The translations under genes and the position numbers were made by a program. From the NCBI GenBank assembly GCA_024695565.1, contig JAILHX010000066.1, positions 20,361 through 84,360 of the forward strand: a DNA stretch of 64,000 nt, in the 5' to 3' direction. The stretch comes from Saccharofermentans sp. Lineage in GTDB: Bacteria; Bacillota_A; Clostridia; Saccharofermentanales; Saccharofermentanaceae. Under the pieces are notes generated by a model. It was given only the letters and a program-made list of their open reading frames with translations, did no database searches and was not told the DNA's origin. This document shows, in pieces, positions 35,478 to 46,400 of the stretch. Position 1 is the first letter of the stretch, and the number at the start of each line of letters is the position of its first letter.

Positions 35478-37217
35478 ATGAAGACTACAACATTGAAAAA
35501 AGTTTCTTGTGTCGGACTTTCTCTTTCTATGCTTGCTGGTTTTGCTGCGTGCAGCACCAGTACCAGTGAGACTACTGAGGCTACAACGATCCCCAGTCAG
35601 ATCGAGACAACTACCGAAGCAGAAGAACAACTTCCTTATGATTTCGGATATGGAGTTACATTCCATGCTGATGAGCCTGTAACTTATACTATGTTCTTCA
35701 GTGATGCTTCATGGTATCCGATGGTCGAGACTTGGCAGACGGAGGGTGTGTTCAAGAAGATCGAAGAACTTACGAATGTTACACTTGACATTAAGTCTTA
35801 CGACAGCAACGACTATATGGAACAGGTAACACTCGACATTAACGCAGGAAACGCTGCTTACATCATTCCTAAGATCTATGATGATTCTGCATTCGTAGAC
35901 GGCGGCGCTATCGTTCCTATCTCAGACTGGGTAGAGTATATGCCTTACTATACCGAGTTCTACAACACTTATAATCTGTCTGATGATATCAAGACAATTA
36001 CAAGAGCTAACGGTAAGTACTATAAGCTCCCCGGCATGAAGGAAGCTAACCTCATCAACTATTCTTTCGTTATCAGAAAGGATATCTGGGATGCAGCAGG
36101 TGTTGACGTAGTTGAGCTCGAGAAGAATTGGACATGGGCAGACCTCCTCGATGCATTGATCCAGGTTAAGGCTTACATGGTTGAGCAGGGTATGTGCTCC
36201 GAGAGCGATTACATCTGGTCCGATCTCTGGTGCGGTAATGAATCCGGCCAGGGCAGCGGCGGAAACCTCCTCGGTGTTATGGCTGCAACATATGATTGTA
36301 ATGCAGGCTGGAATATCGGCAACGGTATGAGATTTGATCAGGAATCCAACCAGTTCGTTTTCTCACCTACAACAGAGAACTATAAGCAGTTCCTTATCAC
36401 AGCTAACAGCTTCATCGAAGCAGGAATCCTCGATCCCGAGACATTCACACAGGATGATGCTACAGCTACAGCTCAGTATTACAACGGCCAGACAGCAATC
36501 ATGTCAATCAACCAGGGTCAGTGGGCTAACTATGAGCAGAACATGACAGCCCAGCTCGGCGAAGGCAACTATGAGAACTACGTAATCACAATGCCTATCG
36601 GTTCTACAAGAAACTCCACAGTATCTCCTGAGAGACTTGAGAACGGCGTTATGATCTCACAGAAGGCTCTTGATGATCTCGGTGAGGATGGCTTCATCCA
36701 GATGCTCAGATTCGTAGACTGGCTCTTCTATTCTCACGAAGCTTATGACCTCACAAAGTGGGGTGTTGAAGGCGAGACATACTATGTAGATGACGACGGC
36801 AACAAGCATCTTATGGAAGGCTATTGCTGCGGCGGCCTCGGATATGGTAACAACGAAGAAGAAACACTGACTGACATCAGACTTCAGTGGGGTTATGCAG
36901 GCGGTAACTTCTGGTACGGCGGAACTGTTGCAGAGATGACAGACAACCTGATTCCTCCTGTAGCAGATTATGTCGAAAGAGATACCGAGTACAGAGATAC
37001 ACCTCCTCTTGCTCCCGGTATTGCCCCGACCGAGGAACAGAACGAAGAGATCAATCTCATCGCAACTCCTCTTATCAGTAACGTTAACTCCTGGACATTG
37101 AAGTTTGTAACAGGTCAGGCAGATATCGAGACACAGTGGGATGAATATGTTCAGTCCTGCGTTGACCTTAACAGTCAGGGTCTTGTAGATATCTACGGTG
37201 AGCTTTACACAGGCTGA
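35478..37217 (+). CDS. solute-binding lipoprotein of the importer
   Basis: The 579-aa lipoprotein has lipobox GFAACS, a Thr/Glu-rich tether and a large two-lobed binding domain beginning near YGVTFHADEPVTYTMFF, as in LipO/YtcQ-type proteins. The start at 35478 has AAAGGAAAC upstream. It follows the two permeases on one transcript. The likely ligand is a glucuronate-substituted xylo-oligosaccharide, judged from the linked GH115 and uronate genes. Confidence 0.9.
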   Translation: MKTTTLKKVSCVGLSLSMLAGFAACSTSTSETTEATTIPSQIETTTEAEEQLPYDFGYGVTFHADEPVTYTMFFSDASWYPMVETWQTEGVFKKIEELTNVTLDIKSYDSNDYMEQVTLDINAGNAAYIIPKIYDDSAFVDGGAIVPISDWVEYMPYYTEFYNTYNLSDDIKTITRANGKYYKLPGMKEANLINYSFVIRKDIWDAAGVDVVELEKNWTWADLLDALIQVKAYMVEQGMCSESDYIWSDLWCGNESGQGSGGNLLGVMAATYDCNAGWNIGNGMRFDQESNQFVFSPTTENYKQFLITANSFIEAGILDPETFTQDDATATAQYYNGQTAIMSINQGQWANYEQNMTAQLGEGNYENYVITMPIGSTRNSTVSPERLENGVMISQKALDDLGEDGFIQMLRFVDWLFYSHEAYDLTKWGVEGETYYVDDDGNKHLMEGYCCGGLGYGNNEEETLTDIRLQWGYAGGNFWYGGTVAEMTDNLIPPVADYVERDTEYRDTPPLAPGIAPTEEQNEEINLIATPLISNVNSWTLKFVTGQADIETQWDEYVQSCVDLNSQGLVDIYGELYTG

Positions 37218-37252
37218 TATGCAGTAATTTGACTTTCCGCTTTAAGCAACAG

Positions 37253-37291
37253 GGGGCATTCCGATGTATAATCGCATTGGGATGCCCCTTT
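37253..37291 (+). terminator. hairpin between importer and GH115 gene
   Basis: GGGGCATTCC and GGGATGCCCC pair (one wobble), extended by GATG/CATT, with a short TTT tail. It is a weak terminator that may lower, not stop, expression of the downstream glucuronidase. Confidence 0.55.
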
Positions 37292-37316
37292 GTTAAAAGG
37301 ATTGAGAGGTATATTT

Positions 37317-40115
37317 ATGGGCTCTACAGAGTTTTTCAGAAAAGGCCGCAAGATCGCTATCGTAACAGACGGAAGCGACAAAGGCATATTAAGGGTTGCT
37401 TCTATTGTCATTAAAGATATTGAGCGTGTTACAGACTCTTTGAGAAAAGTCTGCAGGATCGCAGTTACTGATGATATTACAAGCGGGAAAACAGCATATG
37501 CAGACACACTTGTTTTTGCAGGGATCCTGACAGGGTCTTCAGACAGCCTTACAGACAGGCTTCTTGCAAAAACAAATGTTGATCCTTCCGATATTTTAGG
37601 AAAGAAAGAAGTATATGCCTTTGCTGAGGTTACGGGTTTTGAAGGTCTCGAAAACAAGAAAGTTTTTGTTATCGCAGGAAGCGATAAACTCGGAACCATA
37701 TACGGCTTATATAAACTCTCGGAGATGATAGGCGTAAGTCCCTGGCATTATTTTGCCGATGTAAAACCAATAGTCAGGGAAGAAATTGCTTTTGGTCCTG
37801 ATGAACTCCCTGCTGTATCTCATGAACCGAAGATCGAATACAGGGGATTCTTCCTTAACGATGACTGGCCTTCACTTGGTGGCTGGGTAACAAATGCTTT
37901 CGATGACTTCAACGAATTGTTCTATGAGAAAGTTTTCGATCTCCTGTTAAGACTTCGTGGAAACTTCATGTGGCCTGCCATGTGGTCAGCTGTATTTAAC
38001 AACGACGGCAAGGCTTTCCCTGAGGCTTCTGCAGTCCTTGCTGATGAACTCGGCATAACAATGGGCACATCACATCACGAGCCTCTCATAAGGGCAGGCG
38101 AGGAATTCTCGCACATGATGACTGACAGTAATGATATAGGTTACGGAAAAGACTGGAGCTATTACACCAATCCCCGCGGGCTTTATGAGTTCTGGACTGA
38201 TTCCATCAAAGCACGCGGCAAGTACAAGAATCTGATCACCGTCGGCATGCGCGGAGAGCGTGACAGCAAGATCCTTGGCGAAGATGCCACCATGAAGGAC
38301 AACATAGATCTTCTTAAGAAGACGATAACTGACCAGAAGAAGATACTTGCTGAGAATGGTCTTGAGGGATGCCCTAAGGTGCTTGCCCTCTATAAAGAGG
38401 TTGAGGATTATTACTACGGCGATGATACGGCTGAGGGCCTTTGCAAGTGGGAAGGCCTTGATGACCTGACACTGCTTTTGTCTGACGATAACTTCGGAAA
38501 CTTAAGAACTGTTCCGTCACCTGAATTGAAGGACCGCAAGGCAGGCTGGGGCATCTACTATCACTTCGATTATCACGGGGATCCGATCTCTTATGAATGG
38601 GTCAATTCAACTCCGATCACGAAGGCATGGGAACAACTGACTTCGGCATATGAATACGGTATCCGCAAGCTCTGGATCTGCAATGTCGGAGACTTAAGAC
38701 CTGTTGAGCTTCCGTTAAATTACTTTATGGATCTCGCATTTGATTTCGATTACTGGCAGCAGCCGAATAAGACTTCCGAGTATCTCACTAAGTGGGTGAA
38801 GCAGCAGTTCGCCGAGCTTGATGAACCGACCTGCAGGTCAATAGAAAACCTCCTTAACGATTACATCAACATGAACGGCAGAAGAAGACCGGAAGCGACT
38901 CACCCTGATACGTTTGATGTTCCTTCGAACCTGGCATTTGAAGAATTAAGATGCGCTGACAGGATAATCAGGGATGCTTCTGCTGTTAAGAATGCGATCC
39001 CCGGGGACCTTTACGACAAATTCTACGGCCTGGTATATTTCCCGGCTGTGGCTTCGGCAAATCTGCGCAGGATGATGGTGCTCACGGGCCTTTATAACAT
39101 TGTTACAAACACTGGTTTTATAGTATCTAACTACTTTGCAGAGGAAATAAACAAGACTGTTGACCGAGACATAGAGCTTGTCAGGTTCTATAACGAGGAG
39201 ATGTCAGGCGGCAAGTGGAAATACATGATGAGTTCCAAGCATGTCAACTTCCAACACTGGAATGACGAAGGTTCCGAATACCCCAAGCCTGTCATAAAGC
39301 CGTTTGCTTCTGCTGAAGAGAGGGCATGGGTCATAATCGAGCGAAGTGAGAAATTCTTTGACGGTGAATGCATGCTTCCTGATATGACGACAGCTGATAC
39401 TTCACCTAAAGAGATATACATTCTGAACGAATCTCAAAGACTCGATCCTTTTGATCTTGAGTACGATAAGTCGCTTCTTAAGATCGATAAGACCGATATA
39501 TCTGAGGGATCCTACAGACTTGATATCCTGCCTCTTGGAAAAGTCTGTGAGACTTCCGTTGAAGTCAGATTCTTATCGCACAAAGTAACGGTCAAGGTAC
39601 GTGTCATTGATACGGCATCGATGTCTGAACTGCCCTGCATGGTCGCAGGACATTTAAGCATGAGCTGCGATTCATATGCCTCAAAAACAGAACCTGAGGA
39701 TAGCTCACTCCTGACGATCGATAACTATGGTCTGTCAGGTAAAGCTGTTAAGGCATATCCTCTTACCAGGGATTATTCTGAAGAATCAGCACCTTCGATG
39801 AAGTATGATTTCTTCCTGCCTGAAGAAGGCGAATATGAAGTATCTGTTTTCGTAGCTCCTTCGAATAACACATTCAAGAATCAGAATCTGCATTTCGGGC
39901 TCAACATGGATGGTATGGGAATTAAGAAGACCGCACTGTTCCCCGAAGGCTATATGGCAGGTTACGGCACTGATCCTGACTGGTGTGAAGCCGTGCTTAG
40001 AAACTGCCGCGAACTTAAGACAGTATTTGAACTTAGCTCAGGCAGTCACAGTCTTGAATATGTTGTGCTTGATTCGATGGTAGTGCTTCAGAAGATCGAG
40101 ATCAGAAAGCTGTAA
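37317..40115 (+). CDS. GH115 xylan alpha-1,2-glucuronidase
   Basis: The 932-aa protein removes (4-O-methyl)glucuronic acid from xylan or xylo-oligosaccharides. The GH115 core is clear in EYRGFFLNDDWPSLGGW, RLRGNFMWPAMWSAVFNN and GITMGTSHHEPL, followed by the family C-terminal beta domains (to residue 932). There is no signal peptide, so it acts on imported oligosaccharides. The ATG at 37317 has GAGAGG 6 nt upstream; an upstream TTG extension is rejected. It precedes uxaC convergently and supplies that enzyme's substrate. Confidence 0.92.
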   Translation: MGSTEFFRKGRKIAIVTDGSDKGILRVASIVIKDIERVTDSLRKVCRIAVTDDITSGKTAYADTLVFAGILTGSSDSLTDRLLAKTNVDPSDILGKKEVYAFAEVTGFEGLENKKVFVIAGSDKLGTIYGLYKLSEMIGVSPWHYFADVKPIVREEIAFGPDELPAVSHEPKIEYRGFFLNDDWPSLGGWVTNAFDDFNELFYEKVFDLLLRLRGNFMWPAMWSAVFNNDGKAFPEASAVLADELGITMGTSHHEPLIRAGEEFSHMMTDSNDIGYGKDWSYYTNPRGLYEFWTDSIKARGKYKNLITVGMRGERDSKILGEDATMKDNIDLLKKTITDQKKILAENGLEGCPKVLALYKEVEDYYYGDDTAEGLCKWEGLDDLTLLLSDDNFGNLRTVPSPELKDRKAGWGIYYHFDYHGDPISYEWVNSTPITKAWEQLTSAYEYGIRKLWICNVGDLRPVELPLNYFMDLAFDFDYWQQPNKTSEYLTKWVKQQFAELDEPTCRSIENLLNDYINMNGRRRPEATHPDTFDVPSNLAFEELRCADRIIRDASAVKNAIPGDLYDKFYGLVYFPAVASANLRRMMVLTGLYNIVTNTGFIVSNYFAEEINKTVDRDIELVRFYNEEMSGGKWKYMMSSKHVNFQHWNDEGSEYPKPVIKPFASAEERAWVIIERSEKFFDGECMLPDMTTADTSPKEIYILNESQRLDPFDLEYDKSLLKIDKTDISEGSYRLDILPLGKVCETSVEVRFLSHKVTVKVRVIDTASMSELPCMVAGHLSMSCDSYASKTEPEDSSLLTIDNYGLSGKAVKAYPLTRDYSEESAPSMKYDFFLPEEGEYEVSVFVAPSNNTFKNQNLHFGLNMDGMGIKKTALFPEGYMAGYGTDPDWCEAVLRNCRELKTVFELSSGSHSLEYVVLDSMVVLQKIEIRKL

Positions 40116-40130
40116 TTGCTGACACCTATA

Positions 40131-41534
40131 TCAGATGAACATGTCGCGTGAGTTTTTATAGCAGACTCTCTCGATGATGTCTTTTAGGATGCGCTCATCT
40201 TTTGAGAATCTTCCGCGTTCAACTTCGGTTCCGAGGTAATTGCAGAAGATCCTTCTGAAGTATTCATGTCTGGTGTAAGACAGAAAACATCTTGAATCAG
40301 TGAGCATTCCTTTGAAGCAGGGAAGAGGACTTTGAGCGCAAAGAGAGCGCAGGTGGTCTTCCATTCCGATCAGGTTGTCATTGAACCACCATGCAGCGCC
40401 GTGTGAGATCTTGCCGGCGCTGCTCCCGTCATTAAATGATCCGCACAGCGTATCGATCACCGTGTTGTCTGTAGGATTTAACGAGTAGATGATCATCTTG
40501 GGAAGAAGACCTTCGCTGTTAAGTTTATCCATGTATCCTGCAAGAGGAGTTACGAAGTCGAATGAACCTGTGATAGTATCGCATCCGCAGTTGGCACCGG
40601 CCTTCCCGAACATTACTGAATTGACGTTGCGCTTGCATCCGAAGTGAAGCTGCATGGTCCAGCCGCGCTTTGCGTATTCGCGTGCGAAAAACAGCATAAG
40701 TTCAGTCTTATATGCGGTCAGTTCCTCGTTGGTAAGCTTCGCATCTGACATCGTCTTTTTCTTCTCGAAAACTTCCCGGGCAGTAACGGACAGATCTGTT
40801 CCGAACCAGATAAATTCAGTGCCGTGATCGGATAGTCTGCAGCCCATTGATCCGAAGTGATCGAGTCTTTGGATGAGAGCTTTTTTCAAATCATCAAGAG
40901 TTCTGATACTGATGCCTGATGCATTTTCGAGTCTTGCAACATAATCACTGAAACTGTTCTTTTCAATATCGACTATGTTATCGGGTCTGAAGGCAGGCAG
41001 GACCTTGATGCCGAATCCTGATGATCTGATCTGTTCGTGATATTCCAGGGAATCACAGGGATCGTCTGTGGTGCAGATGAGTTCGACATTGGATCTTGTC
41101 ATGATCTTCTTTGCTGAGAGTTCACCGGACTTGAGCATCTCATTAGCCTGGTTCCAGATGTTCTCGGCATTTTGTGTTGTGAGCGGTTCAAAGATATCAA
41201 AGTATCTGGCAAGTTCTAAGTTTGTCCAGTGATAAAGGGGATTGCCGAACGCGGATTCGACTGCCTTTGCCCACATATTGAACTTAGCCCTGTCTGATGC
41301 ATTCCCCGTGATGTATTCCTCGCTGATTCCTGCAGCACGCATAAGACGCCACTTGTAGTGATCGCCCTTGAGCCAGAGCTCGGTTATATTGCTGAAATTG
41401 ATGTCTTCCGCGATCTCCTTTGCCTCGATATGGCAGTGATAATCGACGATCGGAAGATCTTTTGCGTATTTGTTATAGAGATTTATTGCGGTGTCATTCC
41501 CGAGAAGAAAATTATCATTGATCAGACTGTTCAT
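40131..41534 (-). CDS. uxaC: glucuronate isomerase
   Basis: The 467-aa enzyme isomerises D-glucuronate to D-fructuronate (and galacturonate to tagaturonate). The amidohydrolase-like metal motif DYHCH (about 31-35) and the KGDHYKWRLMRAAG block are typical. A GAGGTGG site lies upstream of the ATG. It is divergent from eda-kdgK, and the intergenic region holds a half-copy of the CTAG-type operator at 41602-41610. Confidence 0.95.
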   Translation of the reverse strand: MNSLINDNFLLGNDTAINLYNKYAKDLPIVDYHCHIEAKEIAEDINFSNITELWLKGDHYKWRLMRAAGISEEYITGNASDRAKFNMWAKAVESAFGNPLYHWTNLELARYFDIFEPLTTQNAENIWNQANEMLKSGELSAKKIMTRSNVELICTTDDPCDSLEYHEQIRSSGFGIKVLPAFRPDNIVDIEKNSFSDYVARLENASGISIRTLDDLKKALIQRLDHFGSMGCRLSDHGTEFIWFGTDLSVTAREVFEKKKTMSDAKLTNEELTAYKTELMLFFAREYAKRGWTMQLHFGCKRNVNSVMFGKAGANCGCDTITGSFDFVTPLAGYMDKLNSEGLLPKMIIYSLNPTDNTVIDTLCGSFNDGSSAGKISHGAAWWFNDNLIGMEDHLRSLCAQSPLPCFKGMLTDSRCFLSYTRHEYFRRIFCNYLGTEVERGRFSKDERILKDIIERVCYKNSRDMFI

Positions 41535-41601
41535 GTGCCACCTCTAATGTAGAGTTTTCGTATATAAAATAACTTATTTTCGCTTTAATCGCAAACCAAA
41601 A

Positions 41602-41610
41602 TATGCTAGA
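41602..41610. promoter_or_regulatory. possible operator half-site between uxaC and eda
   Basis: TATGCTAGA is the complement of the left part of operator 3 (TCTAGCATA). The other half is not conserved. It overlaps the likely eda -10 (TAGAAT), so regulation is plausible but weakly supported. Confidence 0.3.
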
Positions 41611-41638
41611 ATACAAGCTGTTTTTGAGAGGTGACATT

Positions 41639-42274
41639 ATGACTTTTTCAGAGAAGGTTTTTAACACCGGAATAATACCGGTCGTTGTTTTGGATAAAGC
41701 AGAAGATGCAGTCCCGCTGGCAACAGCACTCCTTAAGGGCGGAATAGATTTTATGGAGATAACTTTCCGCACCGCATGTGCTGCTGAGGCTATCTCGCTC
41801 ATCAGTAAAGAAGTGCCTGACATGATTGTCGGCGCAGGAACTGTGATAAATCTTGAACAGGCTAAAAAAGCCGTTGACAGCGGCGCTTCATTTATCGTAT
41901 CTCCGGGACTTGATGAAGATGTGGTAAAGTGGGCATTGGATAAAGACATACCCGTTATCCCGGGATGCGTAACACCTACTGAGATAATGAAGGCGTTAAG
42001 TCTCGGGCTTACGACTGTTAAGTTTTTCCCTGCGGATGTTTTCGGAGGTATCAAGGCCATAAAGGCTCTGTCCGCACCATTCGGCCAGGTGAAGTTCGTT
42101 CCGACGGGCGGTGTGTCCGAATCAAATCTTACAGAATTTGTTGCTAACAAATCTGTCTTGGCAGTCGGCGGAAGCTGGGTGTGCAAAAAAGATGATATAG
42201 CATCTCACAACTGGGACAGGATTACTGATCTTGCTTCCGGCGCGGTAGAGAGAATCAGGGAGGCAAGACCATGA
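41639..42274 (+). CDS. eda: KDPG/KHG aldolase
   Basis: The 211-aa class I aldolase cleaves 2-keto-3-deoxy-6-phosphogluconate to pyruvate and glyceraldehyde-3-phosphate. The catalytic Glu lies in FMEITFRT and the Schiff-base Lys in [23 protein letters not shown] stands before the ATG at 41639. Its stop overlaps the kdgK start by 4 bp, so the two are coupled. Confidence 0.95.
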   Translation: MTFSEKVFNTGIIPVVVLDKAEDAVPLATALLKGGIDFMEITFRTACAAEAISLISKEVPDMIVGAGTVINLEQAKKAVDSGASFIVSPGLDEDVVKWALDKDIPVIPGCVTPTEIMKALSLGLTTVKFFPADVFGGIKAIKALSAPFGQVKFVPTGGVSESNLTEFVANKSVLAVGGSWVCKKDDIASHNWDRITDLASGAVERIREARP

Positions 42275-43299
42275 GTAAGTTTCTTACTTTCGGAGAATTG
42301 ATGTTAAGACTTAAGAGTCCCGGAAGAGAGCGTTTCCTGCAGTCACCGGCACTCGAAGCAACATTCGGCGGCGGCGAAGCAAACGTTGCCGTATCACTTG
42401 CAAATTACGGACTTGACGCTGAATTCCTGTCTGTCATTCCGAAGAATGATATCGGTGCTGCTGCTATCGGAGAACTTAAGAGATTTGATGTCGGTACGGA
42501 TAAGATAATCAGGGCCGACGGCAGAATGGGAATCTACTATCTTGAGACCGGTGCTAACCAGAGACCCAGCAAAGTCATATACGACAGAGCTTATTCGGCA
42601 TTCTCACTCTTTGACCCTGCAGGTTATGACTGGGACAGCATTTATAGTGACGTAAAGTGGCTTCACATATCAGGCATAACGCCCGCCATCTCAGAACAGA
42701 CACGCGATGCTTCAATTGCGGCTGTTAAGGCAACCAGGGACCGCGGAATAACGGTTTCATTGGATCTTAACTACAGGAAGAATCTGTGGAAATATGGCGT
42801 TGATGCTCAGGAGGTCATGAAGGAACTCACTTCTTTCGCAGACATCATCATCGCCAATGAAGAGGACTGTCAGAAATCACTTGGACTAAAATGCGACAGC
42901 AATGTAGAAGGCGGCAAGCTCGATCACGAGGATTATAAGAATTTAAGCAGCAGCCTTCTTGAACAATATCCGAATGTAAAAAAGGTCGCCATTACGTTAA
43001 GAGAGAGCAAGAGCGCAGACATCAATTTCTGGGCTGCAGCTCTTAACAACGGCGAAGAATTCATGGTAAGCCGTAAATATGAGATGTACGACATCGTTGA
43101 CCGTGTCGGCGGAGGAGATTCTTTTGCCGGCGGACTCATATACGGTCTTAATGAACTTGCAAATGATAAAGAAGCACTGGAATTTGCTGTTGCCGCAAGC
43201 TGCCTGAAACATTCGATTGACGGTGATTTCAACCGGGTCAGCATCGATGAAGTAAAAAAGCTCGCAGAGGGTGACGGCTCCGGCAGAGTTCAGAGATAA
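42271..43299 (+). CDS. kdgK: 2-keto-3-deoxygluconate kinase (PfkB family)
   Basis: The 342-aa sugar kinase phosphorylates KDG to KDPG, the substrate of the upstream aldolase. The N-terminal [18 protein letters not shown] and the PfkB signature [13 protein letters not shown] (with the catalytic Asp) are present. The ATGA overlap with eda shows translational coupling. It completes the uronate pathway of this window. Confidence 0.94.
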   Translation: MSKFLTFGELMLRLKSPGRERFLQSPALEATFGGGEANVAVSLANYGLDAEFLSVIPKNDIGAAAIGELKRFDVGTDKIIRADGRMGIYYLETGANQRPSKVIYDRAYSAFSLFDPAGYDWDSIYSDVKWLHISGITPAISEQTRDASIAAVKATRDRGITVSLDLNYRKNLWKYGVDAQEVMKELTSFADIIIANEEDCQKSLGLKCDSNVEGGKLDHEDYKNLSSSLLEQYPNVKKVAITLRESKSADINFWAAALNNGEEFMVSRKYEMYDIVDRVGGGDSFAGGLIYGLNELANDKEALEFAVAASCLKHSIDGDFNRVSIDEVKKLAEGDGSGRVQR

Positions 43300-43386
43300 T
43301 TATCTGTAAAAATCAGTTAAAATCAGGCATTCCCGTAAGTTTGGCAAAACTGCGGAAATCTCATGAATATTCAAATTTCGGAAATA

Positions 43387-43401
43387 CTTTGATAATCAAA
43401 G
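43387..43401. promoter_or_regulatory. 15-bp inverted repeat
   Basis: CTTTGAT, one base and ATCAAAG, just upstream of the -35 at 43405. A candidate binding site for a regulator of the large membrane protein gene. Confidence 0.35.
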
Positions 43402-43404
43402 CTA

Positions 43405-43433
43405 TTTACACATAACACAGCTGATGCTACTAT
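43405..43433 (+). promoter_or_regulatory. promoter of the large membrane protein gene
   Basis: TTTACA (43405-43410), a 17-bp spacer and TACTAT (43428-43433). Confidence 0.6.
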
Positions 43434-43470
43434 CCTGGTATCAAATCTTCTTAACAAGGAGGATGCGACG

Positions 43471-46400
43471 ATGGATAAATACAGATATCTTATAACAGCA
43501 ATACAGCTGGGTTTTGTAGCTTTTGTTTTCCTTATCCTGTTCGTGATTTTCCTGATCAAATCGATCGTAAGAGGAAAAAGAATAAGGGAACTGGAAAACA
43601 AATTGAGAGAGGTTTTGCGCCAGACTAACCTGGTGCAGATGCCTGTCATGCCTGGGGGCATGCCGCAGATGATGCAGTATCCCGTTCAGCCAACGACTGC
43701 ACCTGGCTTGGCACCGATTCCTACCCCAAATCCTGCGCCTGATCCTGCACCGGCTGCAGCAGCTAGTCCTGTTCAGTCTCCCGCGCCTCAGATCGCTTAT
43801 GCGGTACCTGCGCCTTCGTGGGCAGTACCTCCCGCAGCAGTGCAGAGCCAGAGAGCTCAGATGCCGGTATATACTAGAGAGGAGAAGCCCGAGAAGCCTA
43901 AGCGTGAGAAGTTCTTCAGCAGCATCAACATCACATTCGGTATCGGTGTACTCCTTCTTACCATAGTCGGTGCAACATTCATGACCGGTTCATGGTCCTG
44001 GATGACGGAAGAGATAAGGGCGATGAGCCTTGTGATCCTTGTGTTTATCGTGTACGGAATGTCATTCCTCGCAGGCAGGATCCTAAAGCTCCAGCAGACG
44101 GGATTTGCATTATATTCACTTGCGAGTCTTTTGGGTCCGATCGTTGTAGTCGGAATGGGTACATTCAATCTTTTAGGCCCTGGATTCTCATTCGATTACG
44201 GAACCGGATGGCTCGTTGCAACGGTTGCTTCACTGATCTTATTGGTTACGTCGGTCGGCGGAAGATTCCTGTTCCATGAGAAGGTCCAGACAAATATCTA
44301 CCGCTGTACGATATACTTCTCACTTACGTGGCTCGTGGTATTCCTGTCAGGCCAGATCGGTCAATCGGTTGAAGGGATCCGTGAGTGGAGCATGATATGT
44401 CTGGGTTTAGCGCTGCTGGCTTTGGCGTTCAGGATAATCGCGGTTACGCCTCTTCTTGAAGATGAGCGTTTCTTCAAGGTCTATTCAGAAGTCATCACAT
44501 ACATTCCTGCCGGACTGTTATCAGTCACAGCTCTGCTAAGTGACGGTGCGGTATTCGGAGCAACGATAGTTGAATCCGCGGCAATGGTATTGCTTGCCAG
44601 GTTTGCAAAGGGCAGAGGATGGGTAAAGTATCTGACACCACTGATCTCTATGGAAATGGTCGTTTCCTGGATCATTTTCGCAGACAAGACAGGCGATATA
44701 TATCTTGTTACTTCGGTACTGATGGTGATATTTGCAGTGGTCTACGCAGTGCACAAAGTTCTTAAGCTGTCGACACTTTTCTCAGACATCGGACTGCCGG
44801 TAACATTAAGTGTTTTACCTTCGGTAATGGCTTTCGAGAAAGCCCCTGTAATGGGAGCTGTGGCAAGCTTCCTGGCGTTGGCACTGATCATTTTCGGACT
44901 TGTTGCAGAACCTGCGATCGCGAAGATCGAAGCCCTGCCTGAAGGAATATTCAGAAAAGAACTCCCTGTGCCGGCCAAGGTCTTTATGTCAATAACCGGA
45001 GCAGTCTTCTACTACCTCGGAATCACGCAGATCTATCTGATTCCCGAGAAAAACGTTATACCTGCAAATCTTTACTTTACGATCCTCGCATTGTTGCCTG
45101 CAATCGCATCGGTCGTTTTGAGATCTCTATGGCGTGATGACATCAGGATCCGAGCAGCAGGCTATACAATGGCGGCCGTATCGGTTATTGCAGGATTCTT
45201 CTCTATCTTCTCTTATGAAGATGCTCAAGATCTCGGCACAGTGCTTTGTTCACGCATTTACATCTGCGCGTGGCTCCTGACACTCGCGGTCATGGTTCTG
45301 GCAGTCTGCTTCATTGTTAAGCCCTTCAAGGAAAAGCGGTTAAGCGCAGGTGCAATGTTCTGGATATCCGTATGCATTAATGCTTTGTCCATAGGCGTGT
45401 TCCTGATGATCGATTATAACAGCCAGGCAGTATGGCGCATCAAGGATATACCGGGATCATACATCCCGCTTATCAGACAGATCGCAGCTCTTACGTTCAT
45501 GGGACTTAATATTGCATGCCTCGCAGCAGCATTCTTCATAAAGCGTAAGGGACAGGGAATCCTTGCAAAGTATGCGGCCGGTCTGAAGTACTTCTTCTGC
45601 GGATTTGCAATGACGTGGTTTACATATTCATGGTACTTATTCGATTCTACATGGACACTTCTTATCGTGGCAGCAGTCTTTGCGGTATTGTTAAGCCTCC
45701 TTGACTCTGAATTCTTTGCAGCGCTTCCGGTAGTTGCAGGAGAGATAGCTGTTATAAGCGAACTTACAAAACTCGGATCAGATGACGTAACCAACGTGGT
45801 GCTCATTATGCTGACGGTTTTGATCGCTGCAGCAGGTCGTCTGATATTCCGTAAGAATGTCATTACAAAGAAGTCAGCAGATTATCTGTCGCTGACATCG
45901 TTCGTGCTGCTGTTCGGACTTAAATCTGCAGACTATGTGCCTATGATGGTGCTTCTCGCTGCAGCTCTTCTCGTAATGAATCTTGCGGGAAGGACGAAGA
46001 TCCCTGTAAGAGTCCTTCTAAGCATATTTGCAGGTTTTGTCTGCCTCGCGGTCATCACGCAGCCGTTCTTCGATCTGCCTGAGGTGATAGCCCTTGAGTA
46101 TGACATCGTTCTACTGCTCGGAACACTGATGCTGATCTGGAAGGCCATTAAGCCTGCATCTGATAATGTCCTGAAATATATCTGGTTTACAGGAGTGGCA
46201 TTGAGCCTTGTTGCAGAAGGAATCTCTGCGGCAGTAACAGGTGAGACATTAGATCTTATCGTTGTCGGCGTGGCGTCTTTTGGAATCTTCATATATGCAT
46301 TCTTAAGACGTAACCGCCTTTGGTTCATCCTGGGAATCGTATCGATGGTGTCTGTAGCCGTATATCTGTCTGTGGCATTCTGGTCATCGCTCGTATGGCT

